Shown here: positions 43,130-55,068 of the stretch, in pieces
Layout of the letters: each line of letters begins with the position of its first letter
Numbering within the stretch: position 1 is the first letter of the stretch
Assembly: GCA_026075535.2 (NCBI GenBank)
Contig: AP026538.1
Span: 16,686,337 to 16,750,336, forward strand
Source: Tricholoma matsutake
Lineage: Eukaryota > Basidiomycota > Agaricomycetes > Agaricales > Tricholomataceae
Length of the DNA stretch: 64,000 nucleotides
Reading direction: 5' to 3'
Program-made: the position numbers and the translations under genes
Notes under the pieces: generated by a model
Told to the model about the DNA's origin: nothing
Databases searched by the model: none
The model's input: only the letters and a program-made list of their open reading frames with translations

Positions 43130-46100
43130 CTATCCTGGATCCCACGCAAGTGAGTTGAACGATCCTAATGCAGGATTATTGTCCATGAATTCATGGAAGC
43201 CTTCAACAGAGTCGGGGCTTGCACGAGTCTCTTTGCGATCCACCTTGGGGCAGACACGTAGCAAATGGTCTCGAGTTTGTATCTCGGGGCCAAGGCACCA
43301 ACATTGGTATTCCCCGTCAAGGGATAAACATTGACGATACTCCCCTATAGGAGCATGGCCAGTGATCATACGAGTCGAACGAGAAGTCAGCATAGTGTTG
43401 CTCCCCATTACTTTCAGCCAAGGCCCACCTTTGTGAGTCGAGGGTAATACCGGTTTTCCACCCACTCCTTTGAGTTGGTAGAAGTGCCATCCATGATACG
43501 CCGGATCAGAGAACCGGGTGTGCCAATCCTTACAAACAGCCTTTTCGACCTGGTTTCTAAGGTAATCTAGAGACGTCCGCGGGTGTCTGCCCATGGAGAT
43601 CTTGGTAGATGTAGCTACATCATGAGCCATCTTATGTACGTTCCACTCAAATTTCGAGGGGACATGCCAGAATGTTACGTTCCTCTCCTCGTGTCCGGCT
43701 AGCCAGGGATGAAGGGAGCAACAGGCGTCCAGGGCAAAGATTTGCCCAGAGCATGGTTTTGGATCGATTAGGGACTCAATGCCCATAGGAGAATCCGAGA
43801 AAATAACCAATTTTTTGCATCCCCTGCTGCACGCAGCGGAGACGCCAAGTTGGAGAGCAAAAAGTTCAACTTCCGGGGGAGTTCTTCTCCCAGAAGCTGA
43901 GACAACGTGATCCACCTGTTCTCCCTGTCCAAAGACAAGAGCGCAGGCGACCGCTTGAAACTTAGCATCAGTGGGCACCGAGGCATCCACTGCAACGACG
44001 AGAGTGTCATCCTCTACCTGGGCAGAGGCCCAGGCCCTGTCGAGGTCCCTCCTGTAAGAGTTCCTCGCTCCATCCTCCTTAGAGGTGAGGCGATGAGAGG
44101 AAAAGCGAGGGGGGAATAGATCCTTCACTCTGTTTCCAGGTGTGTTTTCTTCCCCAAAGGGGTTGAATTCATCGCCTGGTACGAGGGCCAGCGCTGCAGC
44201 CGAGGCGACAGATGGACCTTGTAGGTTGAGCGTGTCGAGCACGTTCCCTCCCCAGAGTCCTAGCTCATGAGAGTGGGTGGTGCCTACGTGATTGGGCCCT
44301 AAGATTGCTCTTAGAGGGTGGGATGGGGCCAATAGGGGGGTTCTGAACACTCCCCTGTCGACGAGGCGGTGCAGTAACAGCTCCATGGGCAGCAGTCCTG
44401 CGATACTGTCCAAACCACCGATGGGGGTGGTTCTGAAGGCACCGAGGATCCAGCGCGCAGCAATGGACTGCACCTGGGCCAGCGTTTTGATGACACCCTT
44501 GACGCGAGCGCCCTTAAAATGCCAGAGTCTGAGTCCGTATGTCATAATAGGCACGACGCACGAGCGGTATAGGAGGCGCTTCTGCATAGGGGTTAGCCCT
44601 CTGACAGAATTGCCTAGCATTCCCATTGCCCTTGCAGTAGTAAGGGCTTTGGTGGAGTAAAACCGTGTGTGCTCTTTGAAAGAGAGTTTGCGGTTGAAGA
44701 AAAATCCGAGGTACCTCCAGGTAGCCTTGGGTTTGAGGGGGGAGTTGCCCGTGTATGGGGCAAAGCCGAGATCGATGGGTAAAGGAGTGAATCTCCTCGC
44801 CCTTGAGAAATGAAAGATTTCAGACTTGTCATGTTCAAGGACAAGCCCGAGAGAAGTGAACACCTGGAATATCTAGCCATACGCTTTTTTTAGGAGGGGG
44901 AGGTTGTCCTCCAGCTGTGGGGAGCGGGCGATGAGGGTGCCATCGTCTACATATGACATGAGGTCGACATCTCTGCCGATCTCGCTCCTTCTGAAGAGTT
45001 TCATAATGGGCGTTAAATATAGTGCCGATAGGACTGGGGATAGGGCAGAGCCCTGTCCCACTCCCACATCCGCTGCAAAAGAGCCAGATGAGAAAGCGTT
45101 CCATTTGTAGGTCGTTTTGCAGCCAACTAAGTATGAGCGGAAGAAGTTCACTACTTGCGCAGGGAACCCCGACCGAGAAATGATCTCCAGTAGAACCTGG
45201 TGGTTCAAGGAGGGGAAGAACTGAGTGATGTCAAAAGCGACAACACTTGTTTTAAGTCCCTTAGCCCATCCTGCTCTGACAAGATGGGTGAGGTAGATTC
45301 CTGCATCCTCAGTGGAATGCTGGGCGACACCCCCAAACTGGTTTTGCTCGAAGGCCTCGTGTGCGACTCCGTCGAACTGAAGTCGCCTCGACAACATCTT
45401 TTCGACTAATTTGCCCAAAGTGTTCAGGAGTACGATGGGCCTGAACGACTTAGGGGTGGAATAATTAGGTTTCCCTGGCTTCGGGATGATAACTGACAGG
45501 GATTCCTTGAAGTGAGCCGGCCAATGGCCAGCAGTGATGCATGCTTCAGCAATGCGGGTTATGAGCCCTGCCACTTCTGGGTTGGTGCACCAATGTTTGA
45601 GGTGCGACCATGTAACATGATCGGGACCTGGAGCAGAATGGGAAGAACACACATTTAGCGCTTCTTTCATTTCTGTGATGGAAAACGGGATCCAGGCCCT
45701 TTCAGGCACCGGATCAAGTTCATTGAGAATGCCCAGATCGATCACTCGATCCGAGGCAGCATTGTAGGACCCATCCAGGGCAGCCCAAAGTGATTCCAGA
45801 TCGTTACAGGGTTCTCCCCGATAGGAGATAGCCTCATACGAAGGAAGGTTGCGTTGCCGCGTCCAGGACATCAGATCCCAGGGACGTCTGTTCATCGTAG
45901 CCACTTCTTGGATACAGTCATCGAAAAAGTCGCGCTTCGCTTGTCGCATGACTCTCCTATAATGCTTCCAGTCCTCCCCGTCCCGGGAGGCCCTGTATGC
46001 GTCTAGGGCGCCACTGCATTCATCTGTCCACCAACCTTTGGACGATTTGCCGAGGCGAGATTCCTTGGCATGGTTTTCCCATGCCTTGTTTAAAATCGTT

Positions 46101-46922
46101 GATATCACCGAAACGACATCATCGATTTCTGCCGACGTTTCTCCGTGCCAGTCTAGCCACGGATTTAGAGCGGAGGAGACAGCATCTCGATATGATGCTT
46201 CCTCCTCGGATCCTTTTTTGATGGACCACTTGGTAACCGGGACCAGAGATCCCGGGCCAGGCAGCACTAATGTCAGAGGGGCGTGGTCAGACGTCCCCCT
46301 GGCTTCAGGTACGATCTCACAGTACAATACAAATCTAAGGTCTGTAGGTACGAACATCAGGTCGATCACCGTGGGGTGAAGGCCCTGTTGTGGGGGGAAG
46401 TGAGTAGGGCCCTCCACTACTGGTAAGGCTCTAGTCAGGCCTAATGCCGTAGCTGTTTCCACTAAGTGGTCAGCGTGGGATCATCATGACGTTCTCAAAT
46501 AAGAGCGTGATGGCCGAATGTTGGCTATCCGAGTACACGTTAGCGAGTAGCATGATGTCCTCCCCTATTCCCAGTGAGAACAAGAGGATGTCACGATCGT
46601 TGATCAGATCTCTTCTGAGACCTGGTCTTAAGTTAGCGATGCCGTTTGCAAAGTAGACAGCAACGCGTGGGGGGGAATCAATACCCGAGGGGCGCACTAA
46701 CGTTCCCCAGTTTGGGCTCATCAGTGCGCCTATAACTTCCTCCCCTTCCCTGTTGTGGGCAGACGGGGCGTGTCTTATCAATTGCCAAGGCGGCTCTTGG
46801 ATGAAAAGCAAATCATAATCATCTACAAAATCTGCCAGTATCGAGTCCATGTAACCCCAATTTCGATTTACATTTTGACTAAATATACGTAACTGTGGGG
46901 TAGATCTAAGTCTGTCCCTCAT
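43130..46922 (-). pseudogene. L8 ORF2: endonuclease, RT, RNase H; two disabling lesions
   Basis: This is the only ORF2 here without an element inserted in it. From ATG 46922 it shows LLFIQEPPW and then a loss of ~76 nt near 46475 between GC(A/G)TGG repeats. The loss removes the CGDFNVRHASWD endonuclease site and shifts frame. RT follows with KPGKPNY, FDITQFFPSL, GQGSALSP and SYVDDGTLIA, then a Trp-to-TAG stop at 44870-44872 region after KKAYG. The rest is open: thumb, RNase H (AVDASVPTDAK, EVELFALQL, FSDSPMG, HKMAHDVA) and the C-terminal CWC...HLLRVC motif, ending 43130. Confidence 0.92.
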
Positions 46923-48844
46923 TTACGTTTGGCCACCGCGTCCTGCGGGATGGTAAGTAAGAGGAGAGCGAGAGTTGCATCTCGCACTCACCTTGTCGTA
47001 GTGAGCCTTGATCCAGTCACGGTCAAAGCGGTGTCGCCAGAAATTGCATCGACGATCGTCGGATGCGTGGTTCTTCCGGCAGTTCAGGCACCTGGCCAGG
47101 TGAGGACATGCTGCCCCCTCTGGGGTAGCTGGGATGGGAGGGTTCGCCTTGGCGTTTCCCTTACAGCACCCCGCTAGGGCACGATGGTGCTCCTTGCGGT
47201 GTGGGCCTGCACAGATCGGGCATTTCGACTGTGGAGCTCTGCATGCTGGGGTGGGGTGGCCCCACTTCCAGCACCGTTGGCATAGCGGGAGCCCAGGGTT
47301 TGCCCTGGCTGCCCTAACGTAGGTGACATAGCGTCCAAATTGGACACCACGTCCGATAAGAGCCTTCACTTGTGCGCCACTGACCGAGTCAGCAACGTTG
47401 AGGTAGACGGTGCACGTGTCCGACATTCTCGAATCACAGACAACCCGTGGGGGAACTTGCAGGACGGTGAGGTCAGATATGCCTGACTTCCCCAGGTGTG
47501 CTATGACAACATCAGGCGTAATCGCCTTGTCATTTGCAATGTAGGGCACTTCTACCAACTTGAGGTAAGACGTGGACGTCGGTAACGCTGCATCGATTTG
47601 GAGCACATAGGGGAAGACCTTGTGGGCCACCTCCTTGAAGCATCGTAGGTCCTCGTCCGAGGCCACTACGTCAGTGGACACCGAGAGGTTCCCGGCGTGC
47701 ATGGAAGCAGACTGTGCCACTAGCTTAGAGTGGTGTAGTCCTAGGGTCGTCCGGACGTGGTCCAGGAAGTCAGCAGGGTTCGTCCCCTCCTCGAGGGGGG
47801 GTCGAATGTGAACAAGAACCTGTCTTCGCGATGGTCCATGGACGGTGGGCGAAGGCTTTGTAGCCTTGGGCCTGGATGGGCCGACGTGCTGCTGGATGTC
47901 AGCTAGCTTGTCGGTTGGAAGCTCAGGGAAGGCTTTGGCTAGTCGCACAAGGCCGTCCATGGATGTGTTAGGTGTTCGCCCCCCCGGGAAGCGAGCGACC
48001 TGAGCAAATGTCCCCCTGCCCAAAGGCTTGGTCGACATGTTCACGGGGGGAGGAGGTCCTCTGCCCCATGACGAAGAAGTGCCCCCTGTCGGGGGTTTAG
48101 GAAGAGGTCGAGCCCCTTTCGGGCCTCGTGCCCTCGCAGATTTGTGAGGGGGGGGGCATGGCCCATCCTATCCCTCCAGGTACTCCGTCCTTGGGACGTC
48201 ATTGGGGTCGGTAGTGGCAGGACGCTTGCCTGCACCGCCAGCCCTGTCGATGGCTCTTCGGAGGGTCGTGTTCCCCGAGTCGCGGTGAAATCCAACTGTG
48301 GTCGCTGCATACAGCACCACCCCCAGTTGTTCTGCAATTTCCTGCCGTTGTTCAGCAGTAGGTTGTCGGGCTCCAGTCCTGTTCAGAACAGTAATGAATC
48401 CCTGAGCGTATTCCCCGAGGTCGTGGGCAAAGGTGACCGGACCGGCCCAATTGTCGTCCGCATCGCTTGCCATCACCGTGTCTTGGATCATGGGCTTGGG
48501 GTTGGGTGTCACAGCTTCGTCTCCCCACCGAGAGGCAGGAGTAGAAGGAGTGGTAGGAGGTGCGGGGGACACTGTGGCCTGCCTGGGAGATAATGTCGGC
48601 ACGCTGAATCGCTGTGCACGCGGTGTGATCGTTCTGGCCCATACGGGGAGGGAGTTGGAGAGCTTCTTTGGGACCGATGAGGGCCCACCGAAGGTGCTAT
48701 CTGTGAGGATCTACGGCCCCCAGAGGGCCGTAGAGAATCAATGGGGTCATCGCCAGGAGTTCTGGGCATACCAGCTCTGGAAGGGTTCCCCATGTCCATC
48801 GCTTTGCCCGATCTCCCCCTTATTCTAGATATTGAATCAGACAT
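46923..48844 (-). pseudogene. L8 ORF1 (Gag-like), frameshift and stop
   Basis: From ATG 48844 (MSDSISRIRGRSGKAMDMG) to TAA 46923-46925, directly against the ORF2 ATG. A one-base change near 48640 shifts frame after PSPYGPE. A Trp-to-TAG stop lies at 48168-48170 after TEYLEG. The last 373 codons are open and hold QVLVHIRPPL, DVVIAHLGKSG and the three Cys/His groups (CQRCWKWGHPTPAC, CPIC, CLNCRKNHASDDRRC). Confidence 0.9.
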
Positions 48845-49219
48845 GCGCTGGTAAGACGCTATATAGACCGGATCGCTTGGATCGTAGACGGATTGAGCTA
48901 CAGAGAGTGAAAATGGTGTCGATGAAAATTTCGGTGGCTGTGCACGTCGCGGTAACAAGTCAAGAAGTGATGATGATCTAATGGCTAGCTTCGGGAGGGG
49001 GGCTCCCCCTCCGGATTATTGCCTTTCCTGGCTGAGAGGCCAATGTCTGTGGCACTGCCTGCCTAAAGTGGCTAAAACGAGGACCTGGGTAGGAGATGGA
49101 CGAGGGGAACGCATAGTTATAGTAGTACCCAAGTTTGTATCCTGCTCTGCGGACTGCGATTGAGCCCCACATTATAAATTGTTGACCCACACAAAAAAAG
49201 AAAAAAAAAAAAAAAAAAA

Positions 49220-50767
49220 TTCCCCCCTTGCGGGAGGAATAACTGTCTGCATATTTCCAGCCAACGAGGGTTGACCACCCAGACAAATGAGGTGGACCAT
49301 CACCATGTTGTGCATGAGTGACAGTAACGAGGCGGGTGGTTGTTCACCTGGTTATTCACCATGACCGCCATAAGTAGGGGGCCAAGGCCCCCCTCGAGCA
49401 AATGCGCTGCAAGCACATGCAGTCAATAGCAGTTTCCCCCCCACAGTGGGGAGAACATAAAAGGCAGCGACACTTGTCACCAACCCAACAGCAGCCAGCA
49501 AACTGGTGGTAATGGGTGTGGAGCAGAATGCCCCACACTAGTAACGGCATGGCCATCTGTAACGACGACGGCACTGTACTGGGGACTAGGGTTCCCCAGA
49601 TTGAAGCTCTGCTGGAGCTATTGGCATCGCCACATAGGAAGCTGGGACAGCTGCCGGAGGCGTAGGATCATTGGAATGATCATCTCTGGTTGTCCATTTG
49701 GGCATTAAGAGCAAGTTAGTACTGGTATATGATGCTATTGATCGAAATACGCAGCGTGCAGCATAAGTGAGGGCCACCTGCATAGCAAGAAAGTCCTCAT
49801 AATTGTCAGGGTCAGGGAGGTCCCCCCCAACCCACAGATCTCAAACTGCCTAGGGCAGCTGCTACCTCCAGTTTGTTCTGTGCAACCTGGGTGTCGTAGT
49901 CTTCGGCATCATCGTCAAAGATGTCACCCGTGAACAGGGAGGGGTCATGTAGACTCCGGTGAAGTGGATGGTCTCTGGTTTGCCATTTAGGCATAGAGAT
50001 TGAGTTAGCACAAGTAGATGACAATAAAAGTCAAGATACGTAGCATAGAGTCGATAGCAGATGGTCCCTTATCTCAGTTTCAGATCCACCCGATGCATCC
50101 TCCAAATGCTCCAAGGGGGCAGACAGGCCGCACATCCTGCTGCCAATTGGGAGGGACAATTGAACCCAGTTCTGAACACCTGAAGGGTGTGAGTGCTGGA
50201 GGTAGAGAGTTGGTGGTGAGTAGTGGCCACCAGAGCATCGACCTAGCCGTCAGGGGCCCGGCCCCTTTTAATGATGGTGTATTCCAGCGGGTAGTCAGTG
50301 TAGCATGTCAGACATCTAGTAGGAGAAACTCACAAAGCATGGAGGCTGGAAGCCTCCCAGACGACCAGCAATCCAGTGATAATGTCCCTTCTCCCTAAGC
50401 CAGACCTCCCCCAACTAAACAAGTGTGTCGACTTGGGCGAGCATTAAAGCAGGCATCCCACACCCACTCTAAGCCCCCAGAGGGACCTAGACTACTCTTT
50501 CATTGACAACACTCACCTAGCCAGGATCCTTGAAGCTCAGGAGAACGAGATGAATAGCAGACACTGTCAGAAACAGTGCCCGAGGCATCCCCGGGGATCA
50601 GATGGATGGATCTCTTAGCAAATCAGGACAAGCCTGGAGACGCCAAGAGCATTCATGATGGCAAAGTCCAATCAAAAATCAGACCAAAATTGAAGTCTCG
50701 ATATTGCTACCAATGTCAAGCAGGAGGGTTTACCACTGTTTATGGTGGTTGTAACAAGTCAAGCAGC
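49220..50767 (-). mobile_element. S element copy S13 (delta), 3' end missing
   Basis: It starts abruptly after the S12 A-run at CCCCCCTTGCGGG, within the S 3' region in antisense, and ends with sense GCTGCTTGACTTGTTAC at 50767. About 270 nt of 3' end are missing. No duplication connects its sides; S12 and L9 were probably joined here by recombination. Confidence 0.82.
49570..49994 (-). pseudogene. Deletion remnant of the S-element ORF (delta, in S13)
   Basis: The start MPKWQTRDHPLHRSL at 49994 runs through GDIFDDDAEDYDTQ to SVGWGGPP. The second start MPKWTTRDDHSNDP is fused to AELQSGEP. Same breakpoints as the other delta copies. Confidence 0.75.
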
Positions 50768-51101
50768 GTAAAGTCAGCTGGGTTCATTTCCACCCCAAGG
50801 GGAGGACGAACGTGGACCAGGACCTGTCATCTAGACAGTCCATGGACAGTAGGTGATGGCTTAGCAGCCTTCAGTTTGGAAGGGCCGATGTGCTGCTGTA
50901 TGTCAGCCAGCTTGTCGGTAGGAAGTTCAGGGAAGGCCTTGGCTAACTGCATGAGACCATCCATGGAAGTGTTGGGTGTTCGCCCCCCAGGGAAGCAATC
51001 AACCTGAGCAAAGGTCCCCTTGCCCGAAGGCCTGGTCAACCAGTTCACAGGGGGAGGTGGTCCTCGACCCCATGATGAAGAGACACCCCCCCCCCTGGGC
51101 C
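50768..51101 (-). pseudogene. L9 ORF1 fragment, middle part
   Basis: In antisense it encodes VNWLTRPSGKGTFAQV, GGRTPNTSMDGLMQLAKAF and LPTDKLADIQQHIGPSK up to the NPADF region. It has a C-run at its upstream edge next to S14. Confidence 0.8.
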
Positions 51102-53325
51102 ACTCCTTGACTTGTAACAACCACCATAAATAGTGGTAAACGCTCCTGCTCGACGTTGGTAGCAACATCGAGACTGCAATTCTTGTCTGATTTTTGATCG
51201 GATTTCACCACCACGAACGCTCTCGGCCTCTCCAGGCTTGCCCTGATTTGCTAAGAGATCTGTCCATCCAATCCCCGGGGATGTCCTGGTCATTGTCTCT
51301 GACAGTGACTGCTATCTGTCTCGTTCTCCTGGGCTTCGAGGATCCTGACTAGGTGAGTGTTGTCTATGAAAGAGTAGTCTAGGTCCCTCTGGGGGCTTAG
51401 AGTGGGTGTGGGATGCCTGCTTTAATGCTCGCCCAAGTCGACACACTTGTTTAGTTGGGGGAGGTCTGGCTTAGGGAGAAGGGACATTATCACTGGATTG
51501 CTGGTCGTCTGGGAGGCTTCCAGCCTCCATGCTCTGTGAGTTTCTATTACTAGAGACATGCTACACTGACTACCCATTGCAATACACCATCATTACAAGG
51601 GGCTGGGCGATGGTGCCCCCTGGTGGCTAGGTCAACGCTCTGGTGGCCGCTACTCACCACCAATTCTCTACCTCTGGTGCTCACTCTTCTAGGGTGTTAT
51701 GACCCGGGTTCAATCTTCTCCCACCGGGTTACAGGATGTGTGGCCTGTTCCCCCCTCGGAGCATTCGGAGGCAGTATTGGGTGGACCCAGAATAGAGATA
51801 AGGGACCAACTGTTATCGATGGCACGCTACATATTTTGATTTCTACTATCATCTACTGGCATTAACTTCCCCTCTCAATGCCTAAACGGTGAACCAGAGT
51901 CCAAACACCACGCTGGGGTCTACACAACCCCTCCCTGATTATGGGCGACATCTATGATGATGGCGTCCAAGACTACAACACCCGGTATGATCAAGATGAT
52001 CTGGATGTAGCTACTGCCCTACAGGCAGTTAGAGATCTATGGGCCAGAGAAGACCTCTCCGACCCTGAGGATGATGAGGACTCTCTTGCTATGCAAGAGG
52101 CCCTCAACTACGCCAAGAGCAGCCCCAAGCTAGCCTCAAGGCAAACGATAGACTGTGTGCTGTGGGCGCAGGATGTCCATGTTGCACATAAACAATGGAC
52201 TCGCAGTCTTGAATGTGAGGACATGTATACACAGGAGCTCAGCATGGCTGAGCTCTTCTATCCGGAGGCATCCCCTACCCCGTTACCGCCTTTGCCCCCC
52301 ATCCCTGAGTTGGTGGAGGACAAAGTGCCGATATCTGTGAATGAGAAGTTGGAAATCGAAGCCACCTCTCATGCCATGCTACACCAACTGGACACAATGA
52401 CCATGTTTATTGGTACCGTCCGTACATCCACTGTTCCCCCTGCAGAGAGGAACGCATGGTGCCAAATGGCCTAGGAGTTATTCACGACCACCTGGCGACT
52501 GTCTGAGACGATGTCGGCGGAACTAGCAGCCACTCTGACACCTCTCAATCTCATGTCTCCGGCAGCCTTCCGGGTTTCCTACGTGGCGATGCATACTGCT
52601 CAATCAGAGCCTCAATCTGGGGAACACTCGTCCCCAGCACGGCACCGTCATCCTCGAGGTCCTCATGGACAGCAGCGCCACAACTAGTCCAGGGGCCTAT
52701 CCCCCTCTACATTCATGGCCACCAAGTAACTGGTGGCCATTATCGGGATGGTGACATGGTGTCGCCTCCCTATGTCTTCCCCCCACTGCGGGGGGGACGA
52801 TGTCATCGAGTGCATGCACATGTGTGCATTTGCTCGAGGGAAGCCTTGGCCCCCTACTTACGGTGGTCACAGTGAATAACCAGGTGAACAACCACCTGCC
52901 TCGTTACTGTCACTCATGCACAACACGGTGATGGTCCACCTCATTTGCCTGGAGTGGTCAATCCTCATTGGCTGGAAATACGCAGACAGTTATTCCTCCC
53001 ACAAGGGGGGATTTACGGTGAATTAACACTGCTGCACCTGGTCTGACTTTGGTTGGACATGTGGCTGGGGGACCATTTTGCTCCAGGGGGCAATCCAATG
53101 GCTAGCTTCGGGAGGGGGGGGCTCCCCCTCCGGATTATTGCCTTTCCTGGCTGAGAGGCCAACATCTGTGGCACTGCCCACCTAAAGTGGCTAAAACGAG
53201 GACCTGGGTAGGAGATGGGCGAGGGTAAGCATAGTTATAGTAGTACCTAAGTTTGTATCCTGCTCTGCGGACTGCAATCAAGCCCTGCGTTATAAATTGT
53301 TGACCCAAAAAAAAAAAAAAAAAAA
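51102..53325 (+). mobile_element. S element copy S14 (alpha), full length
   Basis: It starts ACTCCTTGACTTGTAAC and ends with the family tail plus A19 (53307-53325). AAGAGACACCCCC at 51078-51090 and 53327-53339 is the duplication in L9 ORF1. The 3' region 52688-53306 has no further gene. Confidence 0.93.
51878..52687 (+). pseudogene. S-element protein, alpha type, two stops
   Basis: The 270-codon frame MPKR-stop-TRVQTPRWGL opens at 51878. Codon 5 is TGA (CGA in sisters). A Trp codon in the core block QMAWELF is TAG at 52472-52474. The rest aligns end to end with 19138-19947, finishing at TAG 52685-52687. Confidence 0.88.
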
Positions 53326-53339
53326 CAAGAGACACCCCC

Positions 53340-53955
53340 TGCTGGGGGTTTAGGAAGAGGTCGAGTCCCTTTCGGGCCTCAAGTCCTTGCCGATTTGTGA
53401 GGCGGGGGGGCATTGCCCATCCCATCCCTCCAGGTAGTCCATCCTTGGGACGTCATTGGGATTGTTGGTGACAGTACCCGACCTAGGTCGTTTACTCCCT
53501 CCAGCCATCCTATCCAGTGCTCTTTGGAGCGTAACACTTCCCAAATCGCGATCTAGGCCAGCCTTGGCAGCTGCTACCAGCACCCAGCCCAGCCATTCCG
53601 CAATGGCCTGCTGTTCCTCAGCAGTTGGTCATCTGCAGCCCATTCTGTTCAGAACAGTGCAGATTCCATCAGTGTATTCCCCCAGGTCCTGTGCGAAGGT
53701 CTGAGGCCCACCCCAGTCATTGCTTGCCATCTCTGCATCCTGAATGACAGGGGGGGGGGGGGGGGGGGTAAGTAACAGCTCCTTCGTCAGCCCACTGCGA
53801 AGCAGGTGTGGAAGGGGTAGTAGGAGGTGCAGGAGACACAGTGGCATCCCTGGAAGATAGTGCCGGCACACTGAATTGTTGTGCCTGTGGAGTGATAGTT
53901 CCCACCCCATAGGAAGAGGGGGTTGGAGAGCCTCTTTGGGTCCAGTGAGGACCCA
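53340..53955 (-). pseudogene. L9 ORF1 fragment, N-terminal part, with G19 tract
   Basis: In antisense it runs from ~codon 50 (GSPTPSSYGVGT) through SRDATVSPAPPTTPSTPAS and the DLGEYTDGI segment to the WDG region. A homopolymer of 19 G on the plus strand (53750-53768) lies where L10 has a C10 run, so the reading frame changes there. The start codon is missing. Confidence 0.8.
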
Positions 53956-54187
53956 CAGAGGAAGCTGCCTGAGCGAAGTTTAGGGTGCCCCTTGTGGGAT
54001 GCCCTATTGGGGACTTCAGGAGTTTTCGTCAGGGAGCATTGCCCTGACTACTTGCCCCTATTGACTATCAGCGGTGGAGGTCAGCCTCACTATGGGCCCG
54101 TAGGCCCTCCCCATTTGGTGCAGCTTGACATCATTGCTTAGCAGATTCCCTCGCTAATTCCGGGAGGGCACCAAGCTCATCAATGTC

Positions 54188-54265
54188 TTACATGATCAGG
54201 CCCCCAGGAGGCACTGTTACCCGGCCCCTTTTGACAACGGTGTATTCTAAGGATAGCTGATCTCC
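54188..54265 (-). repeat. Divergent remnant of the S leader
   Basis: The block around CCCGGCCCCTTTTGACAACGG resembles the antisense S leader (for example 23115-23175) at roughly seven bases in ten. It is far more diverged than any other S copy, suggesting an older relative. Confidence 0.5.
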
Positions 54266-54321
54266 CATATTGGGTAGAAGTCAACTGTCTCGCACTTGAT
54301 ACAACTGAGATATCACCCTAG

Positions 54322-54870
54322 ATGGCCCCAACACTACAGAATCAACTTAAGCCCACACCCCCACCTATTATTCAGGAGTGGACCAACAGTGGATTTAGTT
54401 CTCTTGAGCCCAGGGAGGGGGACTACCCCATCTGGCTACGGCCCGGTGGTGCTACGGCGCTACCCATTCCTGCTTTTCCCATTCCCAGGCATGTGGTTTG
54501 CTGACACTATTAGCGCGGATCCCCATATGTCCCAGATCACTGTCTTGCCATGAGCCAACCGGCTTGTGCATCCCCGAAAGGAGCCAGAGTTGTTTCACCC
54601 ATAGCGATCCAAGATCTGCCATATGAGTTACTACCCATGACTAACATCCCACCACATGTTTGTCATGCTTGTGGGAGCTGGGTATCCTGTCAATCCCATT
54701 TTGGATTGTCGGATTGTTATCCCCCCGATTCCCGGTCTTATAGTCCCCTATCCTTTTGGTCCCTAAGGGGCATCACCACATATGGCTACTTGGGGTTACA
54801 GATCTCCAGGCACTCCAGTGGCTTGTTTACGTGGTTCTCACCCATGGGCTCTATTGTTACCTTTCATTGA
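54322..54870 (+). other. Two short unrecognised open frames
   Basis: 54322-54504 encodes 60 residues (MAPTLQNQLKPTPPPIIQEW, with DYPIWLRPGG). 54550-54870 encodes 106 residues (MSQPACASPKGARVVSPIA, with VCHACGSWVSCQSHF resembling a Cys/His cluster). They are in different frames and separated by stops. I recognise neither; they may be parts of a decayed ORF or chance frames. Confidence 0.25.
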
Positions 54871-55033
54871 TCCAATGACAGGGGCGCCAGTATCCCAGCT
54901 GCAAACTGGCTTTACCAAGGCTGGACCATTAGTGATTACCTTTCACATGGGTTAGTCAGTGCAGTCACACGATGTCATCGGATCCTCCCACGTCTGACAA
55001 TTCGTGGTGGTCACAATCTTGTATCATAGGTAG

Positions 55034-55068
55034 TTGCATGAGAAGGAATCGAACCCCCAACCTTTTAT
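55034..55068 (-). tRNA. tRNA-like 3' half, split by L10
   Basis: In antisense the order is variable loop AGGTT, T stem GGGGG, T loop TTCGATT, T stem CCTTC (with two G-U pairs), a 7-nt acceptor strand TCATGCA and a discriminator A. GGTTCGATTCC (55045-55055) matches the RNA polymerase III B box. The 5' part should start TGCATGA and would lie right of the L10 3' end, beyond the window. Anticodon not available. It could be a tRNA gene, a tRNA pseudogene or a SINE head. Confidence 0.4.

Larger units (their letters stand above)
36549..48967 (-). mobile_element. L element copy L8, full length, split by the chromovirus
   Basis: T-run to 36565, antisense 3' UTR 36566-36791 and 42839-43129, ORF2, ORF1 and the sense 5' end CTTCTTGACTTGTTACCG at ~48967. 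The 16-bp duplication TGATGATCTAATGGCT is at 36533-36548 and 48971-48986. The 3' UTR pieces hold no gene. The 5' terminal 16 nt match the S start at 15 positions, the closest of any L copy. Confidence 0.93.
34807..49219 (+). mobile_element. S element copy S12 (delta), split by L8
   Basis: Parts 34807-36548 and 48971-49219 join at the L8 target site TGATGATCTAATGGCT. The 5' end is GCTC joined to AGTGGTAAACACTCC: ~27 nt including half of hairpin 1 are deleted. About 35150-35290 and 35291-35430 are two divergent versions of the same leader segment in tandem. The tail carries an interrupted A-run (49194-49219). Confidence 0.88.
50768..53955 (-). mobile_element. L element copy L9, split by S14, 5'-truncated
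   Basis: Antisense ORF1 pieces 50768-51101 and 53326-53955 flank S14 and its 13-bp duplication. On the right, L9 ends within ORF1 near codon 50 and abuts sequence not seen elsewhere in the window, typical of a 5'-truncated LINE insertion. ORF2 and the 3' end are not present here. Confidence 0.8.
53956..55033. other. Low-copy stretch without recognised gene
   Basis: About 1.1 kb not repeated elsewhere in the window. It lies between the truncated 5' end of L9 and the tRNA-like half at 55034. It contains two short open frames (54322-54504 and 54550-54870) and one divergent patch of S leader (54188-54265). It may be old host sequence or a long-decayed element. Confidence 0.5.
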
